From NCBI GenBank assembly GCA_030840805.1, contig JAVEDU010000027.1, positions 1-64,000 of the forward strand: a stretch of DNA of 64,000 nucleotides, written 5' to 3'. The notes under the pieces are model-generated. The model saw only the letters and a list, made by a program, of their open reading frames with translations, made no database searches and had not been told where the DNA came from. The number at the start of each line of letters is the position of its first letter. Position 1 is the stretch's first letter. This DNA is from Actinomycetota bacterium (GTDB lineage Bacteria; Actinomycetota; Actinomycetes; Mycobacteriales; HKI-0501). A program made the position numbers and the translations under genes. Shown here one piece after another: positions 36,216-44,465 of the stretch.

Positions 36216-38519
36216 TCAGGCGGACGTCCGCATGCTGGCGAGCATGCCCGCCGGCCGCTCCTCCTGGTGCGGTCCGGCGGCGCGGGCGAGGCGGTCGGCG
36301 AGGGGGCCGGCGGTGGCGCGGTACGCGTCCAGCCAGCGCACCAGGTCCTCGGACGGCATCGGGGCGGCGAGCTGGTACCCCTGCACGACGTCACAGCCCA
36401 CCGCGGCCAGCCGCTCCAGGGTGGCCGGGTCCTCGACGCCGGATGCCGCCAGCGTCAGCCCGAGCGCGTGGGACAGCTGTACCAGCGAGTGCACCACCGC
36501 GTACCCGGCGCCGTCGTCCATGCCGTGCACGAGTGAGCGGTCCAGCTTCAGCGCGTCGGTGGGGATCCGCCGCAGGTACGACAGCGCGCTGTTGCCGCCG
36601 CCGAAGTCGTCCAGCGTCACGGCGATGCCGACGGCCCGCAGCCGCTCGAAGATCGCGGTGGCCCTGGCCGGGTCCGCCATGAAGGTGTCCTCGGTGACCT
36701 CCAGCCGCAGCGCCGAGGAGGGCAGCCCCTCGCGGCCGAGCAGCCGGGTGATGAGATCGGGGAGCGCGGCGTCGAGGAGGTTCGCGGCGGACAGGTTCAC
36801 CGTCACGCCGATCGCGCGGCCGCTGTCCCACAGGCGCCGGCAGTTGCGGACGGCCACGCCGAGGACGACCTCGGTCAGCTCGCGCATCAGCCCCGCCTGC
36901 TCGACCAGGGCGAGGAAGCTGTCCGGGCGGAGGATGCCGCGGTCCGGGTGGTTCCAGCGGACCAGCGCCTCGACGCCGACCACGTCGCCGGTGCGCAGGC
37001 TCACCTGCGGCTGGTAGTGCACCAGGAGCTCGCCGCGGGTGACCGCGCCGCGGAGCCGGTCCACCGTGATCAGCCGGTCACCGTTGCGGGAGTCCAGGCT
37101 CGGCTCGTACACCGCGACGCGGCCCTCGACGTTCCGGGCCTGCTGGGTGGCGATCTCGGCGCGGCGGAGCAGGCCCGTCGCGTCGTCGGCGTGCAGCGGG
37201 CGCAGCGCGACGCCGACCCGCACGTCGATGCGGATGCTGGTGTCGCCCAGCCGGAACGGGGCGTCGAACACCCCGGACAGCAGCGTCGCCGCGTCGAACG
37301 CGTCGTCGTCGCCACCGCCCCCGGCGAGCACCACCCCGAACTCGTCGCCCCCGAGCCGCCCCAGCGGCACCGTCGGCTCCAGCAGCGCGCCGAGCCGCTG
37401 GGCGGCCTGCCGCAGGATCTCGTCGCCGGAGCCGGTGCCCAGCGCCTCGTTCACGACCTTGAACCGGTCGAGGTCCACCACGAACAGGCCGAGCTCGCCT
37501 CTCTTTGCCATCGCCTCCGCGAGCCGGTCGAGGAACGCCCGCCGGTTCGGCAGGCCGGTCAGCTCGTCGGCCCGGGCCCGGCCCTCTCGGATCGTCATCG
37601 CCCGCAGCTCGTGCAGGGCCAGCCCGGCCCGGCCCACGCCGACGGCCACCGAGGACAGCGCGAGCGCGCCGGCGAGCGGGGGCAGGTCCACGGTGAGCGT
37701 CGCCGCGAGCAGGAACACCGCGCCGACCGCGAACGCGCCCGGCAGCAGCAGCGCGTTCCGCCCCTCGGCCTGGCCGACCGGGGCGAACGTCTGGTGGCGG
37801 TACACGGTGCCGCCCGCGACCAGCACCACCCCGCCCAGGGTGAGAACGCCGATCGAGCTCGCGGCCTCGCCCGAGGGCAGCTGGAGCTCGATCCACCACG
37901 TCACGACCGCGATCCCCAGGCCCAGCAGGGCGAGCCCGAGGTCCCGCCCGCCGGACAGCCCGAGGACACCGATCCCGCCGGCGACGGCGGCGAGGAGGAG
38001 CAGGCTGAGCAGCGGACCGGTGCTCGGGTAGCCCGTCCGCAGGACGGGGCCCAGGACCAGCGCGGCGGCGAACCCCGCGGTGGACAGCCCCGCGATGGCC
38101 CCGTCCAGGCCCATCGCCGCGACCGGACCGGTCATCCGGTCCCGTACCAGCAGGCCCGCGGCCACCAGGCCGAGCAGCGCCGCGCCGGACTGGGCGAGCG
38201 TCACGCCCGGCACCACGAGGCCCATCACCAGGTCGAGGCCGCGCAGGCCGTGGGACACCCCGAGCAGGAGCAGCGCCACGGTGAGGCCGGACCAGCCCCA
38301 CGCCGCGCGTGGTGGCAGGGACCGGCCGCCGTCGGCCAGCCCCGGGGCACACAGCCCGGCGGCGGGCACCGTCGCCGCGGCCACGCTGAGCAGGGAGGTC
38401 CCCGGCGGGCCGCCGACGAGGATCAGCAGCAGCCCGCTGCCCGCGGCGAACACCAGCAGCCACCACAGGACGAGCCGGACACCCGGGGTGTCCGATCGTC
38501 GACGATGGTTGCTGCCCAC
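36216..38519 (-). CDS. GGDEF-EAL domain protein with multi-helix membrane sensor region
   Basis: A 767-residue c-di-GMP enzyme. About nine hydrophobic helices (residues 15-310) form a membrane module without a recognised sensor family. The GGDEF domain (about 320-485) has an intact RLGGDEFGVV near residue 390, so diguanylate cyclase activity is possible. The EAL domain (about 495-745) keeps VEALVRW, the Asn in TVNLSAANL, DDFGGGNS and the QGY block, but the loop normally AEGVE reads ASGVED (about 690), losing a glutamate important for phosphodiesterase activity. GTG 38519 follows AGAGGGGGTA. RsiG in this window may be a downstream effector. Confidence 0.92.
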   Translation of the reverse strand: MGSNHRRRSDTPGVRLVLWWLLVFAAGSGLLLILVGGPPGTSLLSVAAATVPAAGLCAPGLADGGRSLPPRAAWGWSGLTVALLLLGVSHGLRGLDLVMGLVVPGVTLAQSGAALLGLVAAGLLVRDRMTGPVAAMGLDGAIAGLSTAGFAAALVLGPVLRTGYPSTGPLLSLLLLAAVAGGIGVLGLSGGRDLGLALLGLGIAVVTWWIELQLPSGEAASSIGVLTLGGVVLVAGGTVYRHQTFAPVGQAEGRNALLLPGAFAVGAVFLLAATLTVDLPPLAGALALSSVAVGVGRAGLALHELRAMTIREGRARADELTGLPNRRAFLDRLAEAMAKRGELGLFVVDLDRFKVVNEALGTGSGDEILRQAAQRLGALLEPTVPLGRLGGDEFGVVLAGGGGDDDAFDAATLLSGVFDAPFRLGDTSIRIDVRVGVALRPLHADDATGLLRRAEIATQQARNVEGRVAVYEPSLDSRNGDRLITVDRLRGAVTRGELLVHYQPQVSLRTGDVVGVEALVRWNHPDRGILRPDSFLALVEQAGLMRELTEVVLGVAVRNCRRLWDSGRAIGVTVNLSAANLLDAALPDLITRLLGREGLPSSALRLEVTEDTFMADPARATAIFERLRAVGIAVTLDDFGGGNSALSYLRRIPTDALKLDRSLVHGMDDGAGYAVVHSLVQLSHALGLTLAASGVEDPATLERLAAVGCDVVQGYQLAAPMPSEDLVRWLDAYRATAGPLADRLARAAGPHQEERPAGMLASMRTSA

Positions 38520-38620
38520 GCCGGGTACCCCCTCTGTTGCGGCCGCTACGGTGGAACGTCGGTCGCTCGGGGGCCGTGCTTGAGGCGAGGTCGTCCGTTC
38601 GGAGCAACGGACCCCGCCCG

Positions 38621-38660
38621 CGCGTCGGCCCCGGTGACGGCTGTCCCCGGGGCCGACGCG
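38621..38660 (-). terminator. terminator of acs
   Basis: CGCGTCGGCCCCGG (38621-38634) pairs perfectly over 14 bp with 38647-38660 around a 12-nt loop, 7 bp after the acs stop. The T run is absent, as often in high-GC actinomycetes. Confidence 0.8.
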
Positions 38661-38667
38661 TACCGCC

Positions 38668-40641
38668 CTAGTCCTCGGTCTTGCCGGACTGCAGCCCGGC
38701 GCCGATCAGGTTCATCACCGTGGGGTCGGCGAGCGTCGTCACGTCGCCGAGGTCCCGGTTCTCCGCGACGTCGCGGAGCAGGCGGCGCATGATCTTGCCG
38801 GACCGGGTCTTCGGCAGCTCGGCGACGACCATGATCTGGCGGGGCTTGGCGATCGGGCCGATCTCCTTCGCGACGTGGTTGCGAAGGGTCACCACGAGCT
38901 CCTCGCCCCCGTCCGTCGCGTCGCCCCGCAGGATCACGAACGCGACGATCCCCTGACCCGTGGTCGGGTCGGTCGCGCCGACGACCGCCGCCTCGGCGAC
39001 CGTCGGGTGCGAGACGAGCGCCGACTCGACCTCGGTGGTCGAGATGCGGTGGCCGGAGACGTTCATGACGTCGTCGACGCGGCCGAGGAGCCAGATGTCG
39101 CCCTCCTCGTCCTTCTTCGCGCCGTCGCCCGCGAAGTAGTAGCCCTGGTCCCGGAACCGCGACCAGTACGTGTCGACGTACCGCTCGTCGTCGCCCCAGA
39201 TCGTGCGGAGCATCGCCGGCCACGGCTCGGTCAGCACGAGGTATCCGCCGCCGCCGTTCGGGACGGGCTTACCGGCGTCGTCCACGACATCCGCGCCGAC
39301 CCCCGGCAGCGGCCGCTGCGCCGAGCCCGGCTTGAGCACGGTGACCCCGGGGAGCGGGCTGATCAGGATCGCGCCGGTCTCGGTCTGCCACCAGGTGTCC
39401 ACGATCGGGCAGCGTCCGCCGCCGATCTTCTCGTGGTACCACATCCAGGCCTCGGGATTGATCGGCTCACCGACCGACCCGAGGATGCGCAGGCTCGACA
39501 GGTCGAACTCCGCCGGGATGTCCGCGCCCCACTTCATGAACGTGCGGATCGTCGTGGGCGCGGTGTACAGGATCGTGACGCGGTACTTCTCGATGAGCTC
39601 CCAGAACCGGCCCCGGTGCGGGGTGTCGGGGGTGCCCTCGTACATCACCTGGGTGGCCCGGTTCGCCAGCGGCCCGTACACGATGTAGCTGTGCCCGGTG
39701 ACCCAGCCGATGTCGGCGGCGCACCAGTACACGTCGCTGTCGGGCTTGTGGTCGAACACCGCGTGGTGCGTCCAGGACGTCTGGGTCAGGTAGCCGCCCG
39801 AGGTGTGCAGGATGCCCTTCGGCTTCGCGGTCGTCCCCGACGTGTACAGGATGAACAGCGGGTGCTCGGCGTCGAACGCCTCGGGCGTGTGCTCGGTGGA
39901 CTGCCTGTCCACCACGTCGTGCCACCAGACGTCCCGGCCGTCCCGCATCGGGACCTCTTCGCCGGTACGCCGGACGACCAGCACCTTCTCGATCGCGGTG
40001 CCCTCCATCGCCTCGTCGGCGTTGGGCTTGAGCGCGCTCGGCTTGCCGCGGCGGTACCCGCCGTCGGAGGTGATGAGGACCTTGGCGCCGACGTCGTCGA
40101 TGCGGCTGCGCAGCGCGTCGGCGGAGAACCCGCCGAACACCACCGAGTGCGGGGCGCCCAGCCGTGCACAGGCGAGGAACGCGATCGCCGCCTCGGGGAT
40201 CATCGGCAGGTAGATCATCACCCGGTCACCGGTCCGGACGCCCAGCTCGATCAGCGCGTTGGCCGCCTTGCTGACCTCGTCCTGGAGCTGGGCGTAGGTG
40301 ATCGAGCGGGTGTCCCCCGGCTCGCCCTCCCAGTGGATCGCCACCTTGTCGCCGTACCCGGCCTCGACGTGGCGGTCGACGCAGTTGTACGCGACGTTGA
40401 GCTTTCCGCCGCCGAACCACTTCGCGAACGGGGGATCCCACTCGAGGACCTTGTCGTCGTCCCAGGGCTGCGCCCAGTCGAGTCGGCGGGCCTGCTCCGC
40501 CCAGAACCCGAGCCGGTCGGCGTCGGCCTGCTCGTACGCGTCCGCCCGCACGTTGGCGTGCTCGGCGATCTCGGGCGGCGGCGGGAACCTGCGGGTCTCG
40601 CTGGACAGGTTGTCGAGGGTGGGCTGGTCGGGCGAGGTCAT
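38668..40641 (-). CDS. acs: acetyl-CoA synthetase
   Basis: Acs activates acetate to acetyl-CoA through acetyl-AMP. The 657-residue protein has the adenylation motifs [21 protein letters not shown] and [13 protein letters not shown], and the regulated lysine in [13 protein letters not shown] near the C-terminus (the usual acetylation site). Length is as expected. ATG 40641 follows GGAGGCTCCCC. A TAGGTT box at 40683-40688 (minus strand) may be the promoter, and a partial Crp-like site (CGTGG-N6-TCACT, 40663-40678) overlaps the predicted start of transcription. It diverges from the Fic-like gene and has a strong terminator. Confidence 0.97.
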   Translation of the reverse strand: MTSPDQPTLDNLSSETRRFPPPPEIAEHANVRADAYEQADADRLGFWAEQARRLDWAQPWDDDKVLEWDPPFAKWFGGGKLNVAYNCVDRHVEAGYGDKVAIHWEGEPGDTRSITYAQLQDEVSKAANALIELGVRTGDRVMIYLPMIPEAAIAFLACARLGAPHSVVFGGFSADALRSRIDDVGAKVLITSDGGYRRGKPSALKPNADEAMEGTAIEKVLVVRRTGEEVPMRDGRDVWWHDVVDRQSTEHTPEAFDAEHPLFILYTSGTTAKPKGILHTSGGYLTQTSWTHHAVFDHKPDSDVYWCAADIGWVTGHSYIVYGPLANRATQVMYEGTPDTPHRGRFWELIEKYRVTILYTAPTTIRTFMKWGADIPAEFDLSSLRILGSVGEPINPEAWMWYHEKIGGGRCPIVDTWWQTETGAILISPLPGVTVLKPGSAQRPLPGVGADVVDDAGKPVPNGGGGYLVLTEPWPAMLRTIWGDDERYVDTYWSRFRDQGYYFAGDGAKKDEEGDIWLLGRVDDVMNVSGHRISTTEVESALVSHPTVAEAAVVGATDPTTGQGIVAFVILRGDATDGGEELVVTLRNHVAKEIGPIAKPRQIMVVAELPKTRSGKIMRRLLRDVAENRDLGDVTTLADPTVMNLIGAGLQSGKTED

Positions 40642-40783
40642 TCGGGGAGCCTCCAGCTTCGGCGTGGCGCGGATCACTCCGAAACCTACTGAGCCCGGGA
40701 AGGCGACGCCACGGCGGGCCGCCGAGTGGACGCCGGGCTGCGCCGGGTGACGGCCGGCGGCGCTCGATCCGTACGCTGCGGCG

Positions 40784-41554
40784 GTGAGCGCTGCCCGTGA
40801 CCCTCTGATGCCCCTGCTCGACCTGCCCGGCGTCGCGGACGCTGCCGACGAGGCCCGCGCCGCGATCGACCGGCTCTTCGGCCACCGGATGCTGCGCCGC
40901 CGGTCCGGGCCGGTCAGCGCCGAGTCCGCGCTCCGCGGAGCCCGGGCCTCGGCCGCGCTGGAGGGCGCCGACTTCGACCTCGAGACGGTACGCGGCGGAG
41001 CGGTCACCGATCCCGCCCTCCAGGGCGCACTCCGGGTCGCGGCCGGGCTGGGGACGCTCGTCGACACCTGGCCCCTGGCGCCGCGGCAGGTGCTCGCGCG
41101 GCTGCACACCCTGGCGGCCACCGACGTGGTCCCCGCGGCCGAGCTGGGCCGGCCCGTCGCCGACCCCGCCGTCATGGCCCGGCTCGACGCGCTGGCCGAC
41201 CTGGTCAGCGCGCCCGTCGGTGCCGGTGGCACCGCGGCGCCGGCCGTCATCGTCGCGGCGATCGTGCACGCGGAACTGCTGTCGATGCGGCCGTTCGGGT
41301 CGGCGGACGGGCTGGTCGCCCGTGCCGCGGGACGACTGACGCTGGTCGCGCGGGGCCTGGACCCCAAGGCCGTGTCGGTGCCGGAGGCCGGTCACCTGGC
41401 GCGGGCGCCGGAGTACCAGGGCTCGCTGGGCGCGTACGCGACCGGGACTCCCGACGGCGTGCGCTCGTGGCTGCGGCACTACGGCGCGGCGGTCGCGCTC
41501 GGGGCGGCCGAGGGGCTGACGATCTGCGAGGCGATGTCTGCCGCCTCGCCCTGA
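40784..41554 (+). CDS. degenerate Fic-fold protein
   Basis: A 256-residue alpha-helical protein. [12 protein letters not shown] matches the Fic inhibitory motif S/T-x3-E-G/N, but the place of the catalytic HxFx(D/E)GNGR motif reads [15 protein letters not shown], with Arg for His and a changed loop. AMP-transfer activity is therefore doubtful. Conserved blocks such as [15 protein letters not shown] occur in a widespread actinobacterial family beside acs, sometimes mis-annotated as oxidoreductase. GTG 40784 lies 6 nt after TACGCT (40772-40777), leaderless type. Its role is unknown; divergence from acs is conserved in my memory of streptomycetes. Confidence 0.75.
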   Translation: MSAARDPLMPLLDLPGVADAADEARAAIDRLFGHRMLRRRSGPVSAESALRGARASAALEGADFDLETVRGGAVTDPALQGALRVAAGLGTLVDTWPLAPRQVLARLHTLAATDVVPAAELGRPVADPAVMARLDALADLVSAPVGAGGTAAPAVIVAAIVHAELLSMRPFGSADGLVARAAGRLTLVARGLDPKAVSVPEAGHLARAPEYQGSLGAYATGTPDGVRSWLRHYGAAVALGAAEGLTICEAMSAASP

Positions 41555-41606
41555 CCGGGACTGTCCTGACGGGGACTGTCCTGATGGGGACTGTCCTGAC
41601 CGGGAC
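41551..41606. repeat. 15-bp tandem array (3.7 copies)
   Basis: CTGACCGGGACTGTC at 41551, CTGACGGGGACTGTC at 41566, CTGATGGGGACTGTC at 41581 and the partial CTGACCGGGAC at 41596. The first unit includes the stop codon of the Fic-like gene. Confidence 0.95.
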
Positions 41607-41611
41607 GTAGA

Positions 41612-41641
41612 GGCGGCGTCTCACCTGAATGAGACGCCGCC
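41612..41641. terminator. bidirectional hairpin terminator
   Basis: GGCGGCGTCTCA (41612-41623) pairs perfectly with TGAGACGCCGCC (41630-41641) around a 6-nt loop. It lies between the convergent Fic-like and HAD genes and follows the 15-bp array. Confidence 0.75.
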
Positions 41642-41881
41642 ACACCCGAAGCAGACGAGTTACCAAGCGTGAACATCTCGACGAGCACGGACGTAACGGT
41701 CCGTCTCGACGTGCCTCCCGCGGCCGGTCGCACGTGGGTGCCCGTTTCTTCGTGGCCCGGGCACCTGTGAGGAGGAGAACCTGCTCGCTCGCTCACGCTG
41801 TACCCGTAGCTCAATTCTTACGCCGACTCGGGGCGAGACGGAAGACCCTGCGTGTAGTACGCCCGTACTTTCCGTAGCGAC
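41642..41881. other. lower-GC gap between convergent genes
   Basis: No recognisable gene. The base composition is visibly less GC-rich than the rest, for example around 41800-41830. A minus-strand open frame (41479-41814) passes through but its codons lack the local G/C third-position bias. An inverted repeat AGTACG-CC-CGTACT lies at 41856-41869, 12 bp from the HAD stop. It may be regulatory or a relic of transfer. Confidence 0.4.
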
Positions 41882-42682
41882 TCAGGCGCTGCCCATGCGT
41901 CGGCGGTGCCGGCCGTAGAGCGCCACCCCGGCCGCCGCGATCCCGATGCCCACCGCGCCGGCGAGGACCGGCGCGGACGGCTTGGGGAACTGCGGGAACC
42001 GGGAGCGCAGCGTCACCGGACGGCGGAACACCTGCACCGGCCAGCCACGTTCCGCGGCCACCCGGCGCAGGGCCCGATCGGGGTTCACCGCGGTGGGGTG
42101 GCCGACCGTCTCCAGCATCGGCACGTCGGTGATCGAGTCGCTGTACGCGTAGCAGGTGCTCAGGTCGTAGCCGCGTTCCTCGGCGAGCTCCAGGATCGCG
42201 GTGGCCTTCTTCGGGCCCGCGGCGTAGTAGGCGATCTCCCCGGTGAACCGGCCGTCCTCGACCACCATGCGCGTGGCGATCACGTCGTCGACCCCGAGCA
42301 GCTCACCGATCGCCTCGACGACCTCCTCGCCGGAGGAGGACACGATCACGATGTCGAGCCCGGCGGCGCGGTGCTCCTGGATCAGGGCCGCGGCCTCGGC
42401 GTAGATGATCGGGTCGATCAGCTCGTGCAGCGTCTCGGCCACGATCTGCTTGACCTGTTCGACCTCCCAGCCGCGGCACAGCTGGGTGAGGTACGTCCGC
42501 ATCTTGTCCATCTGTTCCTCGTCCGCCCCGCTGACGAGAAAAACGAACTGTGCGTAGCTACTTTTGAGCACGGAGCGACGATTGATCAGGCCGCCCTGGT
42601 AGAACGGCCGACCGAACGCGAGCACACTGGACTTCGCGATGACCGTCTTGTCGAGATCGAAGAACGCGGCGCTTCGGCTCAT
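41882..42682 (-). CDS. HAD-IB family phosphatase with C-terminal membrane anchor
   Basis: A 266-residue HAD hydrolase of the SerB-like IB group. The nucleophile motif FFDLDKTVIA is at the N-terminus, with VIVSSSGEE, the lysine in GPKKAT and the acidic YSDSITDVPML closing the site. The last 30 residues form one hydrophobic helix with a basic tail, so it is probably tethered to the membrane facing the cytosol. The homologue Rv3661 lies beside the tad cluster, as here. ATG 42682 has TAGACT 8 nt upstream and no ribosome site. The substrate is unknown; phosphoserine is only one possibility. Confidence 0.9.
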   Translation of the reverse strand: MSRSAAFFDLDKTVIAKSSVLAFGRPFYQGGLINRRSVLKSSYAQFVFLVSGADEEQMDKMRTYLTQLCRGWEVEQVKQIVAETLHELIDPIIYAEAAALIQEHRAAGLDIVIVSSSGEEVVEAIGELLGVDDVIATRMVVEDGRFTGEIAYYAAGPKKATAILELAEERGYDLSTCYAYSDSITDVPMLETVGHPTAVNPDRALRRVAAERGWPVQVFRRPVTLRSRFPQFPKPSAPVLAGAVGIGIAAAGVALYGRHRRRMGSA

Positions 42683-42699
42683 GAACGCGAAGTCTAGGC

Positions 42700-43348
42700 G
42701 GCGGGGTGTTTGGGGGCATGCAAGAGCGGGTATGTGACTGCTGTCGTTTGTGACACGGGTCGTGCGCCGCCTGCCCTGGCGCCGCGAGGTTGTGTCCGGC
42801 GGCAGAGTCAGCTCGGCGGTGGCATCCCCCCGCTCCGTCGAGCGGGTCCGGCTCGGCCCCCCCGGAGTCGGACCCCGACGACCCCCGCCCACCCCCCCGG
42901 CGGGGGTCGTCCCCTTTCCGGAACCGACCGCTCTGTCCCGGCACTGCCGGGTCGGGCCCTGCCGCATCCGCCGTACCCGCCGCCCCGAGCCCGCCCGCCC
43001 CTGGGCCGCGCCTGGGCCGCCGCCCCGCCCCGCCCCGAGCCGCGCCTGCCGGGGCGGGCCTCGCCGTCCGATTCCGCCGCACCGGGGCGCGCCGCCGGCT
43101 CCGCCCGCCCTCCCGCGCCACCCCGCCCTCCCACGCCCCCCCTCCCGCGCCACCCCGCCCTCCCACGCCCGCCCTCCCGCGCCACCCGGGCCCGCCGTGC
43201 CGAGGCCGGTCGCCTCCGCTGCTCCGCCCTTACCACCTCCGGGCAGTTGGACCGCGGTTCTCCACTGCCCCCTCCGTCGTCCACAGATCCGCCCCACCCC
43301 CTGGCTCGCCCCTCCCGCTCCCACAACGCTCCTGACATCGCGTTCCCT
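42700..43348. repeat. strand-skewed G/C-rich intergenic region with G-quadruplex motif and 32-bp repeats
   Basis: About 650 bp between the divergent HAD and ssd genes. The plus strand is strikingly C-rich and G-poor. On the minus strand 42873-42898 gives G7-N1-G3-N1-G5-N5-G4, a canonical four-tract G-quadruplex motif. A 32-bp unit starting CTCCCGCGCCACC recurs at 43110, 43142 and (partly) 43174. Open frames through it are Pro/Arg/Ala-rich and not homologous to anything I know. Confidence 0.7.
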
Positions 43349-43360
43349 CAGGAGGTTTCC

Positions 43361-44464
43361 GTGGCCGCACCTGTCCCCTCCGCCGCCGGGCGTCCGCTCG
43401 TCGTGGCGGACGATCCCGATCTGTTGGACGACCTCGTCCGCCTCGCCGCCGCGGCCTGCGTCGAGGTCGACGTCGCGCCGGACCCCACCGCGGCGCGGCT
43501 GTCGTGGGCGTCGGCGACCACCGTCTTCGTGGACGCTGGGCTCGCCGAGTCCTGTGTGCGGGCGAGGCTCCCGCGCCGGCCGCGCGTGGTGCTCGTCGCC
43601 GGGTCCGGGGCCGCCGCGGACGACGACGCGGTGTGGTCGCTCGCCGCGCAGCTCGGGTCGGAACACGTCGCCTTCCTGCCCGCGGCCGAGGCGTGGCTGG
43701 TGGACCGGTTCTCCGAGGCCACGGCGGGGCGGGGCAGTCCCGGCCGTCTCGTCGGTGTGCTCGCCGGCCGGGGCGGCGGCGGCGCCTCGGTGCTCGCCGC
43801 GGCGCTGGCGGTGACCGCGGTACGGGCCGGGATACGCACCCTGTTGGTCGACGCCGACCCATACGGCGGGGGACTCGACCTCGTTCTCGGCGGAGAGGGC
43901 ACCGCGGGGCTGCGGTGGCCGGACCTCGCCGGGATGACGGGCCGGGTGAGCGGTCCGGCGCTGTACGAGGCGCTGCCGTCGGTGGGGGAGCTGTGCGTGC
44001 TGTCCTGGGACCGCGGCGACCTGCTGTCGGTGTCACCGGCCGCGGTGGACGCCGTCCTCGACGCCGGGCGGCAGTCCGGGGAGCTGGTGGTGGTGGACCT
44101 GCCGCGCCGCCCGGACGACGCGGCGGTCCGGGTGCTGCAGGCGGCCGATCTCGTGCTCCTCGTCGTACCGGCCGAGGTGCGGGCGTGCGCCGCGGCGGCG
44201 CGCGTCGCCCACGCGGTCGTGCCGCACTGCCGGGACCTGCGGGTGGTCATCCGGGGGCCGGCGCCGGCGGGACTGCGGTCGCGCGATCTGGCCCGGGTGC
44301 TCGGACTGCCGATCGCCGGGATCCTGCGCCCCGAGCGGGGTCTCGCGGCGGCCCTGGAGCGGGGCGAGGTGCCGGGTGGCCGCGGCACCGGCCCGCTCGC
44401 CGAGCTCTGCCGCAAGCTGCTCGCCTCGCTGGACCTTGGGCCGGGCGGCTCGGCGGTGGCCTGA
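43361..44464 (+). CDS. ssd: septum-site-determining/CpaE-like protein
   Basis: A 367-residue MinD/CpaE-superfamily protein. Residues 1-110 form a receiver-like domain (LVVADDPDLLDDLVRLA). The P-loop region reads VLAGRGGGGASVLAAAL, so the lysines of the deviant Walker A (KGGxGKT) are missing. LLVDADPYGGGLDLVLG and VVVDLPRRPDD follow. The same loss is known for Rv3660c (Ssd), linked to septum regulation and to the tad cluster. GTG 43361 follows AGGAGGTTTCC. It is the first gene of the tad operon and presumably positions the pilus machine at the membrane. Confidence 0.9.
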   Translation: MAAPVPSAAGRPLVVADDPDLLDDLVRLAAAACVEVDVAPDPTAARLSWASATTVFVDAGLAESCVRARLPRRPRVVLVAGSGAAADDDAVWSLAAQLGSEHVAFLPAAEAWLVDRFSEATAGRGSPGRLVGVLAGRGGGGASVLAAALAVTAVRAGIRTLLVDADPYGGGLDLVLGGEGTAGLRWPDLAGMTGRVSGPALYEALPSVGELCVLSWDRGDLLSVSPAAVDAVLDAGRQSGELVVVDLPRRPDDAAVRVLQAADLVLLVVPAEVRACAAAARVAHAVVPHCRDLRVVIRGPAPAGLRSRDLARVLGLPIAGILRPERGLAAALERGEVPGGRGTGPLAELCRKLLASLDLGPGGSAVA

Positions 44465-44465
44465 G

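Noticed and set aside
42710-43360. Proline-rich N-terminal extension of the ssd protein
   Set aside because: A strong AGGAGG and GTG at 43361 start the conserved domain; the upstream sequence is repetitive and skewed.
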